From Fibrella aquatilis (GTDB taxonomy: Bacteria > Bacteroidota > Bacteroidia > Cytophagales > Spirosomataceae): DNA of 64,000 nucleotides. The position numbers were made by a program, and so were the translations under genes. The stretch is from contig NZ_JAFMYU010000012.1 in NCBI RefSeq assembly GCF_017353255.1, positions 62,001 through 126,000 on the forward strand, read 5' to 3'. The notes beneath the pieces are model-generated. The model saw only the letters and a program-made list of their open reading frames with translations, was not told where the DNA came from and made no database searches. Shown here piece after piece: positions 46,358 through 54,251 of this stretch (its first letter is position 1; the number at the start of each line of letters is the position of its first letter).

Positions 46358-47431
46358 ATGATTGAGCAATTAGAAGCCATACGCGAACGCTTTAACGAAG
46401 TGGCCCAGCAGATTGTGCAGCCGGAGGTGTCGGCAGACCCCAAACGCTTCATGAAACTGAGCAAAGAATATAAAGAACTCGACAAGATGGTGCAGCAGTA
46501 TATGGCCTACCGCCAAACGCTGACCGAAATTGAGAATGCCCGTGAGGTAATCGCCACCGAGAAAGACGAAGAATTTCGGGATATGGCCAAGCTGGAACTG
46601 GACGAGTTGGTGCCCCGTCGCGATGAGCAGGAATCGGTGTTGAAAGAGATGCTGATGCCCAAAGACCCCAACGACAGCCGCAACATCATTCTGGAAGTCC
46701 GCGGCGGCACCGGCGGCGACGAAGCAGCCATTTTTGCGGGCGACATTTTCCGCATGTACCAGCGGTTCTTTGAAAAAATGGGCTGGAAAATGACCCTCGT
46801 CGACTTCACCGAAGGCTCGTCGGGAGGGTACAAAGAAATTGTGGTGGAGGTGGAAGGCGAAGATGTGTACGGCAAGATGAAGTTCGAGTCGGGCGTGCAC
46901 CGGGTGCAGCGCGTACCCGCTACCGAAACGCAGGGGCGCATTCATACGTCGGCGGCGAGCGTGGCGGTACTGCCGGAGGCTGAAGAAGTTGACGTGGAAA
47001 TAAACATGAACGACATCCGCAAAGACACGTTTTGTTCGTCAGGAGCGGGTGGTCAGTCCGTCAACACGACGTATTCGGCAGTGCGGCTCACCCACATCCC
47101 CACGGGGTTGGTGGTGCAGTGTCAGGACGAACGGTCGCAGCTTAAAAACTTCGACAAAGCCCTGACGGTGCTGCGCTCGCGGCTGTATGAGATCAAGCTG
47201 AAAGCCCACAACGACGCCATTGCCTCGCAACGCAAAACGATGGTGGGCAGCGGCGACCGGTCCGACAAAATCCGCACCTACAACTACCCTCAAAGCCGCG
47301 TCACTGACCACCGCATCGGCCTCACGGTCTATAACCTCCCCGCCGTCATGGAAGGCGACATCACCCAATTCATCGAGCAACTCCGCATCGCTGAAAACGC
47401 CGAACGGTTGAAAGAAGGCGCAACGATTTAG
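46358..47431 (+). CDS. prfA: Peptide chain release factor 1
   Basis: Terminates translation at UAA and UAG. The 357-residue protein has the PAT codon-recognition motif (RVPATETQGRIHTS), the GGQ catalytic motif (SSGAGGQSVNTTYSAVRL) and the RF1-type N-terminal coiled coil. The open frame extends 63 codons upstream through repeat R9; the ATG at 46358 gives the family N-terminus MIEQLEAIRERF. R10 begins on the base after its TAG stop. Divergent from purF. Confidence 0.97.
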   Translation: MIEQLEAIRERFNEVAQQIVQPEVSADPKRFMKLSKEYKELDKMVQQYMAYRQTLTEIENAREVIATEKDEEFRDMAKLELDELVPRRDEQESVLKEMLMPKDPNDSRNIILEVRGGTGGDEAAIFAGDIFRMYQRFFEKMGWKMTLVDFTEGSSGGYKEIVVEVEGEDVYGKMKFESGVHRVQRVPATETQGRIHTSAASVAVLPEAEEVDVEINMNDIRKDTFCSSGAGGQSVNTTYSAVRLTHIPTGLVVQCQDERSQLKNFDKALTVLRSRLYEIKLKAHNDAIASQRKTMVGSGDRSDKIRTYNYPQSRVTDHRIGLTVYNLPAVMEGDITQFIEQLRIAENAERLKEGATI

Positions 47432-47551
47432 GTTTAAGGTTTAATGTCCAAGGTCTCGGCGACCCCGTCCAATGTTGTCTGACGCGAGCGTACTCCTGCG
47501 TCAGCCAACATTGGACGGGGTCGCCGAGACCTTGGACATTAAACCTTAAAC
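47432..47551. repeat. Long inverted repeat R10, 54-bp arms, after prfA
   Basis: Left arm 47432-47485 and right arm 47498-47551 match at 53 of 54 positions around the 12-base loop GAGCGTACTCCT. Outer words are GTTTAAG/GTTTAAT; the inner part contains TCTCGGCGACCCCGTCC and the shared CTGACGC core. It begins directly after the prfA stop. Confidence 0.95.
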
Positions 47552-47592
47552 TGTTTTGCTTATGTTTCGGGTAGCTAATTCCTACCTGAACC

Positions 47593-48381
47593 ATGTTATC
47601 TGAACCAACGCTACAGACTCCTGCTACTGCCCCCGTACGTTCTAACGGCCTACTAATCAACTCGATTGCGCTGATTATCCTGACCAGTTTGCTTACAACA
47701 GTGCTGCACGAATGCGCTCATTTCGTGCCCGCCTACCTGTATGGGTTCAACCCAGTGCTGCACCATAATTATGTGGCCTACGACTCGGCGGGGCGTTTGG
47801 TGAGCCAACAACTACTGATTGCCGCAGCCGGACCAGGGTTTTCGCTGCTGCTGGGGGTGGTTTGCCTATGGCTGTCTACGCGCCTGACAGAAAAGGGACT
47901 ACTCAGCCTGTTTTTGCTTTGGATGGGTTTGCAGGGGGTGCTTGCCTTTTTTGGCTACCTGTTTGCCGCGCCCTTTTTCACCTACGGCGACACAGGGTTT
48001 ATTTTTGCTAAACTGGGCCTGCCTACGTGGCTGGTCATCGTTATTTCGGTGAGCAGCTTTGTCGTGCTCAATGTGATTCTCAAGCGAATGGCCTTTGCAT
48101 TTCGCTTTTATGGCAGTATAGGGCAGTCTGTTCAGCAACGCGCCAACGCCCTGATCCTGTTTCCAATGCTGGCCTCGGTGGCCTCGGCGGTGTTGCATCT
48201 GCCCGTTACTACCCCGTTAAGTATCATTGCCCCGGCGATTACACCAACTATATTCTTGAGCATCTACGGCACCTTCCGCCGTACTGACCCCGGCCAGCCC
48301 ACTGTGCCCCTGAGCCAGATTTCGTGGCTTCTTATGGGCCTCACTGCAGCCATGATCGTCGTGTTTCGGCTACTAAATTAA
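47593..48381 (+). CDS. Integral membrane protein with HEXXH-like motif (M50-like)
   Basis: A 262-residue membrane protein with about six hydrophobic helices. The first long helix contains VLHECAHFVPAYLYG, an HExxH zinc-binding arrangement inside a membrane segment, as in site-2-protease (M50) enzymes. A later conserved Asp motif of M50 proteins is not clearly visible, so activity is uncertain. Related proteins are often annotated as DUF or M50 peptidase-like. It stands alone between repeats R10 and R11, the latter beginning at its stop codon. Confidence 0.72.
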   Translation: MLSEPTLQTPATAPVRSNGLLINSIALIILTSLLTTVLHECAHFVPAYLYGFNPVLHHNYVAYDSAGRLVSQQLLIAAAGPGFSLLLGVVCLWLSTRLTEKGLLSLFLLWMGLQGVLAFFGYLFAAPFFTYGDTGFIFAKLGLPTWLVIVISVSSFVVLNVILKRMAFAFRFYGSIGQSVQQRANALILFPMLASVASAVLHLPVTTPLSIIAPAITPTIFLSIYGTFRRTDPGQPTVPLSQISWLLMGLTAAMIVVFRLLN

Positions 48382-48468
48382 GTGTAAAGTGTAAAGTCCA
48401 ATGCCTAAGGTTGGCTGACGCGAGCGTACTCCCGCGTCAGCCAACCTTAGGCATTGGACTTTACACTT
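48380..48468. repeat. Long inverted repeat R11, perfect 35-bp arms
   Basis: Left arm 48387-48421 and right arm 48434-48468 are perfectly complementary around the loop GAGCGTACTCCC; an extra word AAGTGTA precedes the left arm. It shares the core GGCTGACGC-GAGCGTACTCC-GCGTCAGCC with R10 almost base for base although the outer words differ (AAGTGTA/AAGTCCA). It fills the gap between two convergent genes. Confidence 0.95.
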
Positions 48469-48473
48469 CCTTC

Positions 48474-51449
48474 TTACAACGACACCGTTACCCGGCCAAA
48501 CAAGAACCGGCCATTGTAGCCGCCCTGGTTGGGTTGATAGAGCAGTCGGCCCCGGTTCGAGGCGTCGCGGCCCGACACGTAGTCGAGTGAACCCGGCGCG
48601 TTGCGGGGGTCGATGTAGATCTGATCGGGATACACGTCGAAGATATTGTTAGCCCCAATAGAGACGTTCAGGGTCTTGTTGAGGCGGTAGCCCAGCACCA
48701 GGTCCGTAATCCAGACGGGGTTAAACGTCTGGTCGATGAAGGCGCTGCCGTCGGTGTCGCGGGCGAACTGCGTGTTCCAGTAGGTGCCGTCGGCCTTTTT
48801 CACGGTGGGGTCAACGTTGTGGATATACCTGATTTCGCCAAAACGCACCGTCCGGGCCGTAATATCAAACTTACCAATGCTGTAGCTCGCGCTCAGGTTC
48901 AGCTTGTTCTGGGGCTGGAATACCTCGATGCGTGAGCGCTGCTGCCGGTCGAATAGCAGGGTGCGGAACCACTGATCCGGGCTGCGGCCGCTGGTTTCGT
49001 TCTGCTTCGGATCGTCAATGAGCGGGGTCGAATTGATGGCCGTTACTTCGTTTTTGTTGAAGTTCACCGCCCCCGTCAACGTCAGTTGGCCTTTGCCCAG
49101 TTGAAGCCGTTCGTTCAGCACAATGTCGATACCGCGGGTGCGGGTGTTGGCGGCGTTGGCGAAGAAATTGACGTTGTTCACGCCCACATATTCATTTGCC
49201 GTGAAGCCCAGCAATGCCCGCGAAAACGCCCCCGAATACACAATCCGGTTGGTGATGTCGATCTGGTAGGCGTCAATGGTAGCTGAGAACCGGCCAAACT
49301 TGGCCGTGGCCCCCACCGTCATGTTTACCGACGTTTCGGGCTTGAGCGCATCTACGCCAATAAACGTGCGGGCAATCGGGTTTTCGTTATTGACCGTCAG
49401 CGTGTTAGAGGGGTTTCCGCTCACAAACTGGGTGCTGGTATTTTGGAAATAGCGCTGGTGCAGGCTTGGTGCGCGGAAGCCCGTGCTGATGGCCGCCCGC
49501 AGGTTGATGCCCTCCAGAATACCAAAGCGGGCAGCCACTTTGCCATTAATGGTCGACCCGAAATCGCTGTAATTCTCGAAACGCCCGGCCAGATCAACCA
49601 GCAGTTTGCCGATTTCGCTTTCCACGTCTATATAAAGCGATTGGCTCGTGCGCGATTTGTCGATGGCATCACTTTTCTGGAAACCGGGAAACACCTGCGC
49701 ACCGGGCAGGGCCAACGCCGTACCATTGGCGGGACCGCTGATGAGCAACGGGGCTGCTGGTACCGATTTCTTCAGGTCACCACCAATGTAGGAGTTTGGT
49801 TCACCTTCCGTAATGGCGTAATTCTCGAACCGCGCTTCAGCACCGAAGGCCAGGTTAATCGATGAAAATGCCCCCGGTCTCGCAAACAGCCGGGCAAAGT
49901 CGAGGTTGACGGTGTTTTGCGCAAAGCTCAGCTTACCCGCATCGAAGGTAGTTTGTGGCGTACTGGTATTAGGCAGTGAGGCATTGCCCGAATTGAAGAC
50001 CGAGAACGCAAACGAGTTGTGGCCGTAGGTGTTGCTTAGGTCCATGGTAAGCGCCCCAAACCGCGTTTTAAACCCAGCAATCAACGACTGGTCCTGCACT
50101 GTAGAGCCAATGCCCGGCAAAAAACCGTCGGGGTAAAACAACGTCCCGTCGGCGTTGAGGGGTTGTTGCGCGCGCGACACCGGCACTCTGTTGTTGCCGT
50201 AGCCCGTGCCTTTGCGGTAAGTAATGCCACCAGCGGTATAGATTTCGCTGTTTTTACCCACTGGCAGTGAGCCGTTTATGAACAAGCCCACGTTTTCTGA
50301 GGCCGAGTTGCCGATGATCATGTTTTGCCGGTTGTAGTTGCGTTGCTGCACCAGCGTGGCATCGTCGGCAATGAGTTTGGTACGGAAATCATTTTGCACC
50401 TGTCCCGTGGGTGTGCCCGGAAAACCACCCGACGCGCCAAGGTAGATCGTGGGGGCGTTGTCGAGACCGCTGCGGTTGCTCCGGCCCCGGTTGTTGTATT
50501 GGCCGCTCACGGTGAGGTAGCCTTTGTCGCCCAGCCGGAACCCTTTCGAGATGTCGAATTGTAGCACCTGCCCATCGCTAATGCTCTGGCTTATGCTCCT
50601 CGATCCGCCACCCAGCACCGGCACGTTGTAGCTTAGGTTGGTCACATTCTGCCCGCCCGTGAGTGAAGCTGTCAGGCCAGTATAGTCTTTCTTGAGCACC
50701 ACGTTGATCACGCCCGCAATGGCATCGGAGCCGTATTGGGCCGCTGCTCCGTCGCGCAGCACTTCGATGCGCTCAATGGCCGCCACCGGAATCACGTTCA
50801 TATCCGTCCCCACCGACCCGCGACCTACCGTGCCGTTGATGTTGAGCAGGGCCGAGGTGTGGCGGCGTTTGCCGTTGACCAGCACCAGCACCTGGTCGGG
50901 GCCGAGGCCGCGAAGCGACGCCGGGTCAACGTGGTCGGTACCATCGGCCACGGTCTGGCGGTTGGAGTTGAACGAGGGGGCCACAAAGTTCAGAATCTGC
51001 CCCACGTCGATCTGCGAGAAGCTTTTCATCTCCTTAGCGGTGATTACGTCTACGGGGGCTACGGTTTGTACGTTGGTGCGGGCGGTGGCGGCACGCGAAC
51101 CCGTGACGACCACTTCGGTCAGGTTACTGGCCGATTCGGCCAGGCTGGTGTTAATCTCGGTTTCGCCAGTGGCTGGCACGATGGCCGGCTGGGTATTGGT
51201 TTTGTAGCCGACAAAGCTGGTGGCAATGCTATAGGTACCGGCGGCAACCTTAATCTGGTAATTACCGTTGGCATCGGTGGTGGCTCCAATGTTGGTGCCC
51301 ACCACCACAATAGTAGCGCCGGGTATGGCGACATTGGTGGCCTTGTCGGTCACGCGGCCCCGGATGCCCTGGGCCAGTAGCGAAGAAACGGTGAGCAGAC
51401 AGGCAACCAAAAAGAGGCTTCCAGTCCTTATAGTAAATGAAACGTGCAT
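48474..51449 (-). CDS. TonB-dependent outer membrane receptor, 991 residues
   Basis: It has a signal peptide (LFLVACLLTVSSLLAQ), a carboxypeptidase-regulatory-like domain (about 27-105, IRGRVTDKATNVAIPGATIVV), the plug (about 120-240, with IDVGQILNFVAPSFN, DHVDPASLRGLGPDQVLVLV, DGAAAQYGSDAIAGVINVVL) and a large barrel ending with the aromatic-rich GRVTVSL. The plug pattern is that of siderophore/cobalamin-type receptors. No SusD partner or regulator is adjacent, so the ligand is unknown. Divergent from the DUF547 gene. Confidence 0.93.
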   Translation of the reverse strand: MHVSFTIRTGSLFLVACLLTVSSLLAQGIRGRVTDKATNVAIPGATIVVVGTNIGATTDANGNYQIKVAAGTYSIATSFVGYKTNTQPAIVPATGETEINTSLAESASNLTEVVVTGSRAATARTNVQTVAPVDVITAKEMKSFSQIDVGQILNFVAPSFNSNRQTVADGTDHVDPASLRGLGPDQVLVLVNGKRRHTSALLNINGTVGRGSVGTDMNVIPVAAIERIEVLRDGAAAQYGSDAIAGVINVVLKKDYTGLTASLTGGQNVTNLSYNVPVLGGGSRSISQSISDGQVLQFDISKGFRLGDKGYLTVSGQYNNRGRSNRSGLDNAPTIYLGASGGFPGTPTGQVQNDFRTKLIADDATLVQQRNYNRQNMIIGNSASENVGLFINGSLPVGKNSEIYTAGGITYRKGTGYGNNRVPVSRAQQPLNADGTLFYPDGFLPGIGSTVQDQSLIAGFKTRFGALTMDLSNTYGHNSFAFSVFNSGNASLPNTSTPQTTFDAGKLSFAQNTVNLDFARLFARPGAFSSINLAFGAEARFENYAITEGEPNSYIGGDLKKSVPAAPLLISGPANGTALALPGAQVFPGFQKSDAIDKSRTSQSLYIDVESEIGKLLVDLAGRFENYSDFGSTINGKVAARFGILEGINLRAAISTGFRAPSLHQRYFQNTSTQFVSGNPSNTLTVNNENPIARTFIGVDALKPETSVNMTVGATAKFGRFSATIDAYQIDITNRIVYSGAFSRALLGFTANEYVGVNNVNFFANAANTRTRGIDIVLNERLQLGKGQLTLTGAVNFNKNEVTAINSTPLIDDPKQNETSGRSPDQWFRTLLFDRQQRSRIEVFQPQNKLNLSASYSIGKFDITARTVRFGEIRYIHNVDPTVKKADGTYWNTQFARDTDGSAFIDQTFNPVWITDLVLGYRLNKTLNVSIGANNIFDVYPDQIYIDPRNAPGSLDYVSGRDASNRGRLLYQPNQGGYNGRFLFGRVTVSL

Positions 51450-51472
51450 AGGTAATATTGGTTAGTTTAACC

Positions 51473-51480
51473 CAAATATA
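51473..51480 (-). promoter_or_regulatory. Candidate -7 box (TATATTTG) for the 991-residue receptor
   Basis: On the minus strand the octamer matches TAnnTTTG and lies 23 bp before the ATG at 51449. A TTTG further upstream (51510-51513) is too far away to be a normal -33 box. Confidence 0.45.
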
Positions 51481-51618
51481 AAATATTATTTGCCTTATGA
51501 GTAGATATACAAATTAATATGCTGAATAATATCATAAACAACCCATCTGTTTACTAAATTAATGCCAAAAACTTTCCCTATGCTTATAGCGTATATCTTA
51601 CAAAAACGATCACTACTT

Positions 51619-52395
51619 ATGAAGATCTTACTCGTTCTGGGCCTGGCCGTTGGCCTTTGCTTCGGCTTTGTTTCCTACAAAACCAATGTGAACCTGCCGG
51701 TAAGCACTGCCGCGGCCCCCAGCCATGCCCAATTCAGCAAACTGCTCAAAGAACATGTCGACGGCAAAGGCATGGTTGATTATAAAGGTTTTGCCAAAGA
51801 CAAGGCCGAACTGAAAAGCTACCTCGACCTGCTGAGTAAAAATGCGCCCGCTGATAGCTGGAGTAAAGATGAACAGCTCGCCTACTGGATCAACGCCTAC
51901 AACGCTTTCACGATTCAGCTCATCCTGGACCATTACCCTGTGAAAAGCATCAAAGACATTGGCGCAAAAATCAAGATCCCGTTTGTGAACACGCCCTGGG
52001 ACGTGAAGTTCATCAAGATCGGCGGGGAGACCTATGACTTGAACAACCTCGAACACGGCATCATCCGCAAGAAGTTTTCAGAGCCGCGCATTCACTTTGC
52101 GCTGGTGTGTGCAGCCAAGTCATGCCCCCGCCTGCGCAACGAGGCTTATGAATCCGGCAAGCTGGATGCCCAACTGGACGATCAGGGCAGCGATTTCATG
52201 AACAACCCCGCCAAAAATTCGATCACGGCCAAGCAGGCGAGCCTCTCGAAAATTCTGGACTGGTACGGCGGCGATTTCAAGAAAATGAAAGGCATGTCAG
52301 TAAGGGATGTGGTGAACAAGTTCTCGAAAACCAAAATCACCGACGACACCAACATCTCGTACCAGACCTACGACTGGGCGCTGAATGAGCAGTAA
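51619..52395 (+). CDS. DUF547 family exported protein
   Basis: A 258-residue protein with an N-terminal signal or anchor helix (ILLVLGLAVGLCFGFV) and the DUF547 domain: GKGMVDYKGF, the QLAYWINAYNAFTIQLILDHYPVKSI block, NLEHGIIRKKFSEPRIHFALVCAAKSCPRL and the DWYGGDF end. DUF547 proteins are related to transglutaminase-like folds and are of unknown function. The ATG at 51619 is preferred since it starts the signal sequence. R12 begins just after its stop. Confidence 0.88.
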   Translation: MKILLVLGLAVGLCFGFVSYKTNVNLPVSTAAAPSHAQFSKLLKEHVDGKGMVDYKGFAKDKAELKSYLDLLSKNAPADSWSKDEQLAYWINAYNAFTIQLILDHYPVKSIKDIGAKIKIPFVNTPWDVKFIKIGGETYDLNNLEHGIIRKKFSEPRIHFALVCAAKSCPRLRNEAYESGKLDAQLDDQGSDFMNNPAKNSITAKQASLSKILDWYGGDFKKMKGMSVRDVVNKFSKTKITDDTNISYQTYDWALNEQ

Positions 52396-52397
52396 GC

Positions 52398-52513
52398 AAA
52401 GAGGTGAGAGATAAGAGCCAAGAGATAAGAGTTAAGAACTTTTGCGTGAATGGGTTTACGTCAGTTTCTTGGCTCTCATCTCTTGGCTCTTGGCTCTTGG
52501 CTCTTAGCTCTTG
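52398..52513. repeat. Inverted repeat R12 (AGAGCCA/AGAGATA words)
   Basis: The left side (52400-52440) and right side (52463-52513) are runs of 7-bp words on AGAGCCA and its complement TTGGCTC; TTGGCTC occurs four times in the right half. Pairing is imperfect and can slip by whole words. It fills the space between the DUF547 gene and the interrupted lipoprotein gene. Confidence 0.88.
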
Positions 52514-52515
52514 GT

Positions 52516-53340
52516 TCACCGCGCCAATTCATTAGTCGACCATCGCTTCAGTAACGCTACGGCTACGGCGCAGATCAGCGTTTTTCGTTGGTCAGACAAC
52601 CCATTATCTAACCACATTTTTCCGTCAAGGCTGTTTAAGTGGCCAATGAGCGTGTCGTCTTCATAAAAGTTATAGCCGATCTGCATACGCCCCATCAACC
52701 CTGGCAAACGGGCTAGCTCGTCGGTAGCCTGATTAACCACCTCCGTCCTCATCGACGGACTAATGAGGATCAAACTGCGTTCGTTGGTCAGGATACCTTG
52801 CTCCAGGGCCTCTTCGGGTGGCATGCCCGTTTGCCAGTTACTGGCCAACGCAAACTGCCATTTGGCGCTGGTGCTATCTGTTGGGTAAGCAACCGTACCG
52901 GCAAACTCAATAGTCTGTCGGGTATTGTCGGCCCACCGAAGCAAACCACCTGCGCCCGTTGGAATGATAAGCTGATTGATAGCCTATGCATTCACTTCGT
53001 CGGTAGCCACCACCCGAACAGGCAGCTCATCAAATCCAATAGCCTCAAAATCAAGCACCTGCGCGTATGTTGTGCGTATTGCCCGGCGGCGGCCCACCCA
53101 TATGTTGCGTGGTCCAACTGCTGCCGTGCGCGAACGGCTCCCCCGGCGGTCGGTATGTACGGCGGTGAGGCGGAATGCCCCAATCTGCATGTTTTTGCCC
53201 GACGTGATGCCCCAATAACCTTGAACGGGAAAAGCGGTGCTGTGGCCAATCAGGGAGCGGGGTGGCGCAAACGTACCGGAACTGGTGCGGCAGCCAAGCA
53301 GCAACCAGAGGCCGCTTAGCACTAGCAGAGTCTGTTTCAT
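52516..53340 (-). pseudogene. Lipoprotein gene interrupted by an in-frame amber codon
   Basis: One reading frame of 275 codons runs from ATG 53340 to the stop at 52516-52518, broken only by TAG at 52984-52986 after ...DEVNA. Beyond it the same frame goes on without a break (AINQLIIPTGAGGLLRWADN...). The protein starts with a lipobox signal peptide (MKQTLLVLSGLWLLLGCRTS). The first 118 residues and the last 156 would belong together; the second part has no ATG near its start. So it is either a nonsense-mutated pseudogene, a read-through product, or a sequencing error. The function is unknown; no family recognised. Confidence 0.7.
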
Positions 53341-54120
53341 AACAAGGTAGGGCGGGGGTTAACCGATATCAGGCTAGAGTTGTCGGATGGGCAGATTGGC
53401 AAACTCACAGGTTAAGAATAGCTGGTATGCTCCCTTCGATGGGCTATGTATTCTATGGATTAAGCTTAAAACGAAAAAGGCCGGTAGCTTTGAGTAAACG
53501 GTCGTTACGTATATATTATGTTGATTGTTGCTATTTTTTTGTATCCTCAACCAATTATCATTTAACTACTTATCTACGAAGATTCTTTATAGTGTGTGTA
53601 GGTCACTGCTGCTTTGTTCACAAAAGCGTCAAGCGTGGCATTAATGACCATCAGTTCACGGAGGGACCTGGTAGCAGGCAGTGATCGTTCTTCGCTATCC
53701 CTGGTCCCAATCCCCTACCGCTGGCTCGCTCACCCATTTATTTCTGCCATCTCATCTACACGACATAATCGGCTGCCCTCTGGCGGTTCGTTGTGCGGCT
53801 TAACCGGCGGGTCCAGGTTTAGGTCAAAACCCACATCATCTAATGATTAACCGACCATTTGTAACAACGCAACGCAGCACGAACTGTGTAAGCGGTAAGG
53901 TGTAGAGCGAAAAATACCCTGTTCAGGGGAGGTATGCCCCCGCTACCCTATCGAATTTTGACCTGTCCAAACAAGCTCTCGGCGGCAGGTAATCCGTAGT
54001 AGCGCTGTCTGGGCACCAAATCCACACCAACAAGAACCTGTTACCCCAAGTGCCCATTACTGCCGGGTTGTCCCCTTTTTATGGGACGCGGCAGCCTGCC
54101 TTTACCTAGTACGTTTGTCT
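53341..54120. other. Long stretch without a credible gene
   Basis: About 780 bp between the interrupted lipoprotein gene and repeat R13. Open frames of up to 85 codons exist, but none has a family motif, a credible start signal or coding-like composition. No tRNA-like fold was recognised. It may hold the promoter of the type VI cluster or remains of a lost gene. Confidence 0.5.
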
Positions 54121-54223
54121 TGAGCAAAGAGCAGGGGGCGAAGAGCCTGGAACGCTGATTAGCCCATACGCTTTGCCCCCTGCCCTACGCTCCAGGCTCT
54201 TTGCTGCTTTGCCCTTTGCCCAG
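54121..54223. repeat. Inverted repeat R13 upstream of tssH
   Basis: Words related to GAGCAAA, GAGCCTG and GGGCAAA run in 7-bp steps; AGCCTGGAACG pairs with CGCTCCAGGCT and AGGGGGCGAAG with CTTTGCCCCCT, so two alternative hairpins overlap. It ends about 28 bp before the tssH start codon. Confidence 0.8.
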
Positions 54224-54251
54224 TACCACACATCCACACCTTCAAGTCATT

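Noticed and set aside
52516-52944. Independent 142-residue gene downstream of the small lipoprotein
   Set aside because: It is in the same frame as the upstream lipoprotein, separated by one TAG and 13 sense codons, and has only a TTG as possible start.
53427-53684. Small 85-codon open frame before the T6SS cluster
   Set aside because: No motif, no start signal and composition like intergenic DNA.
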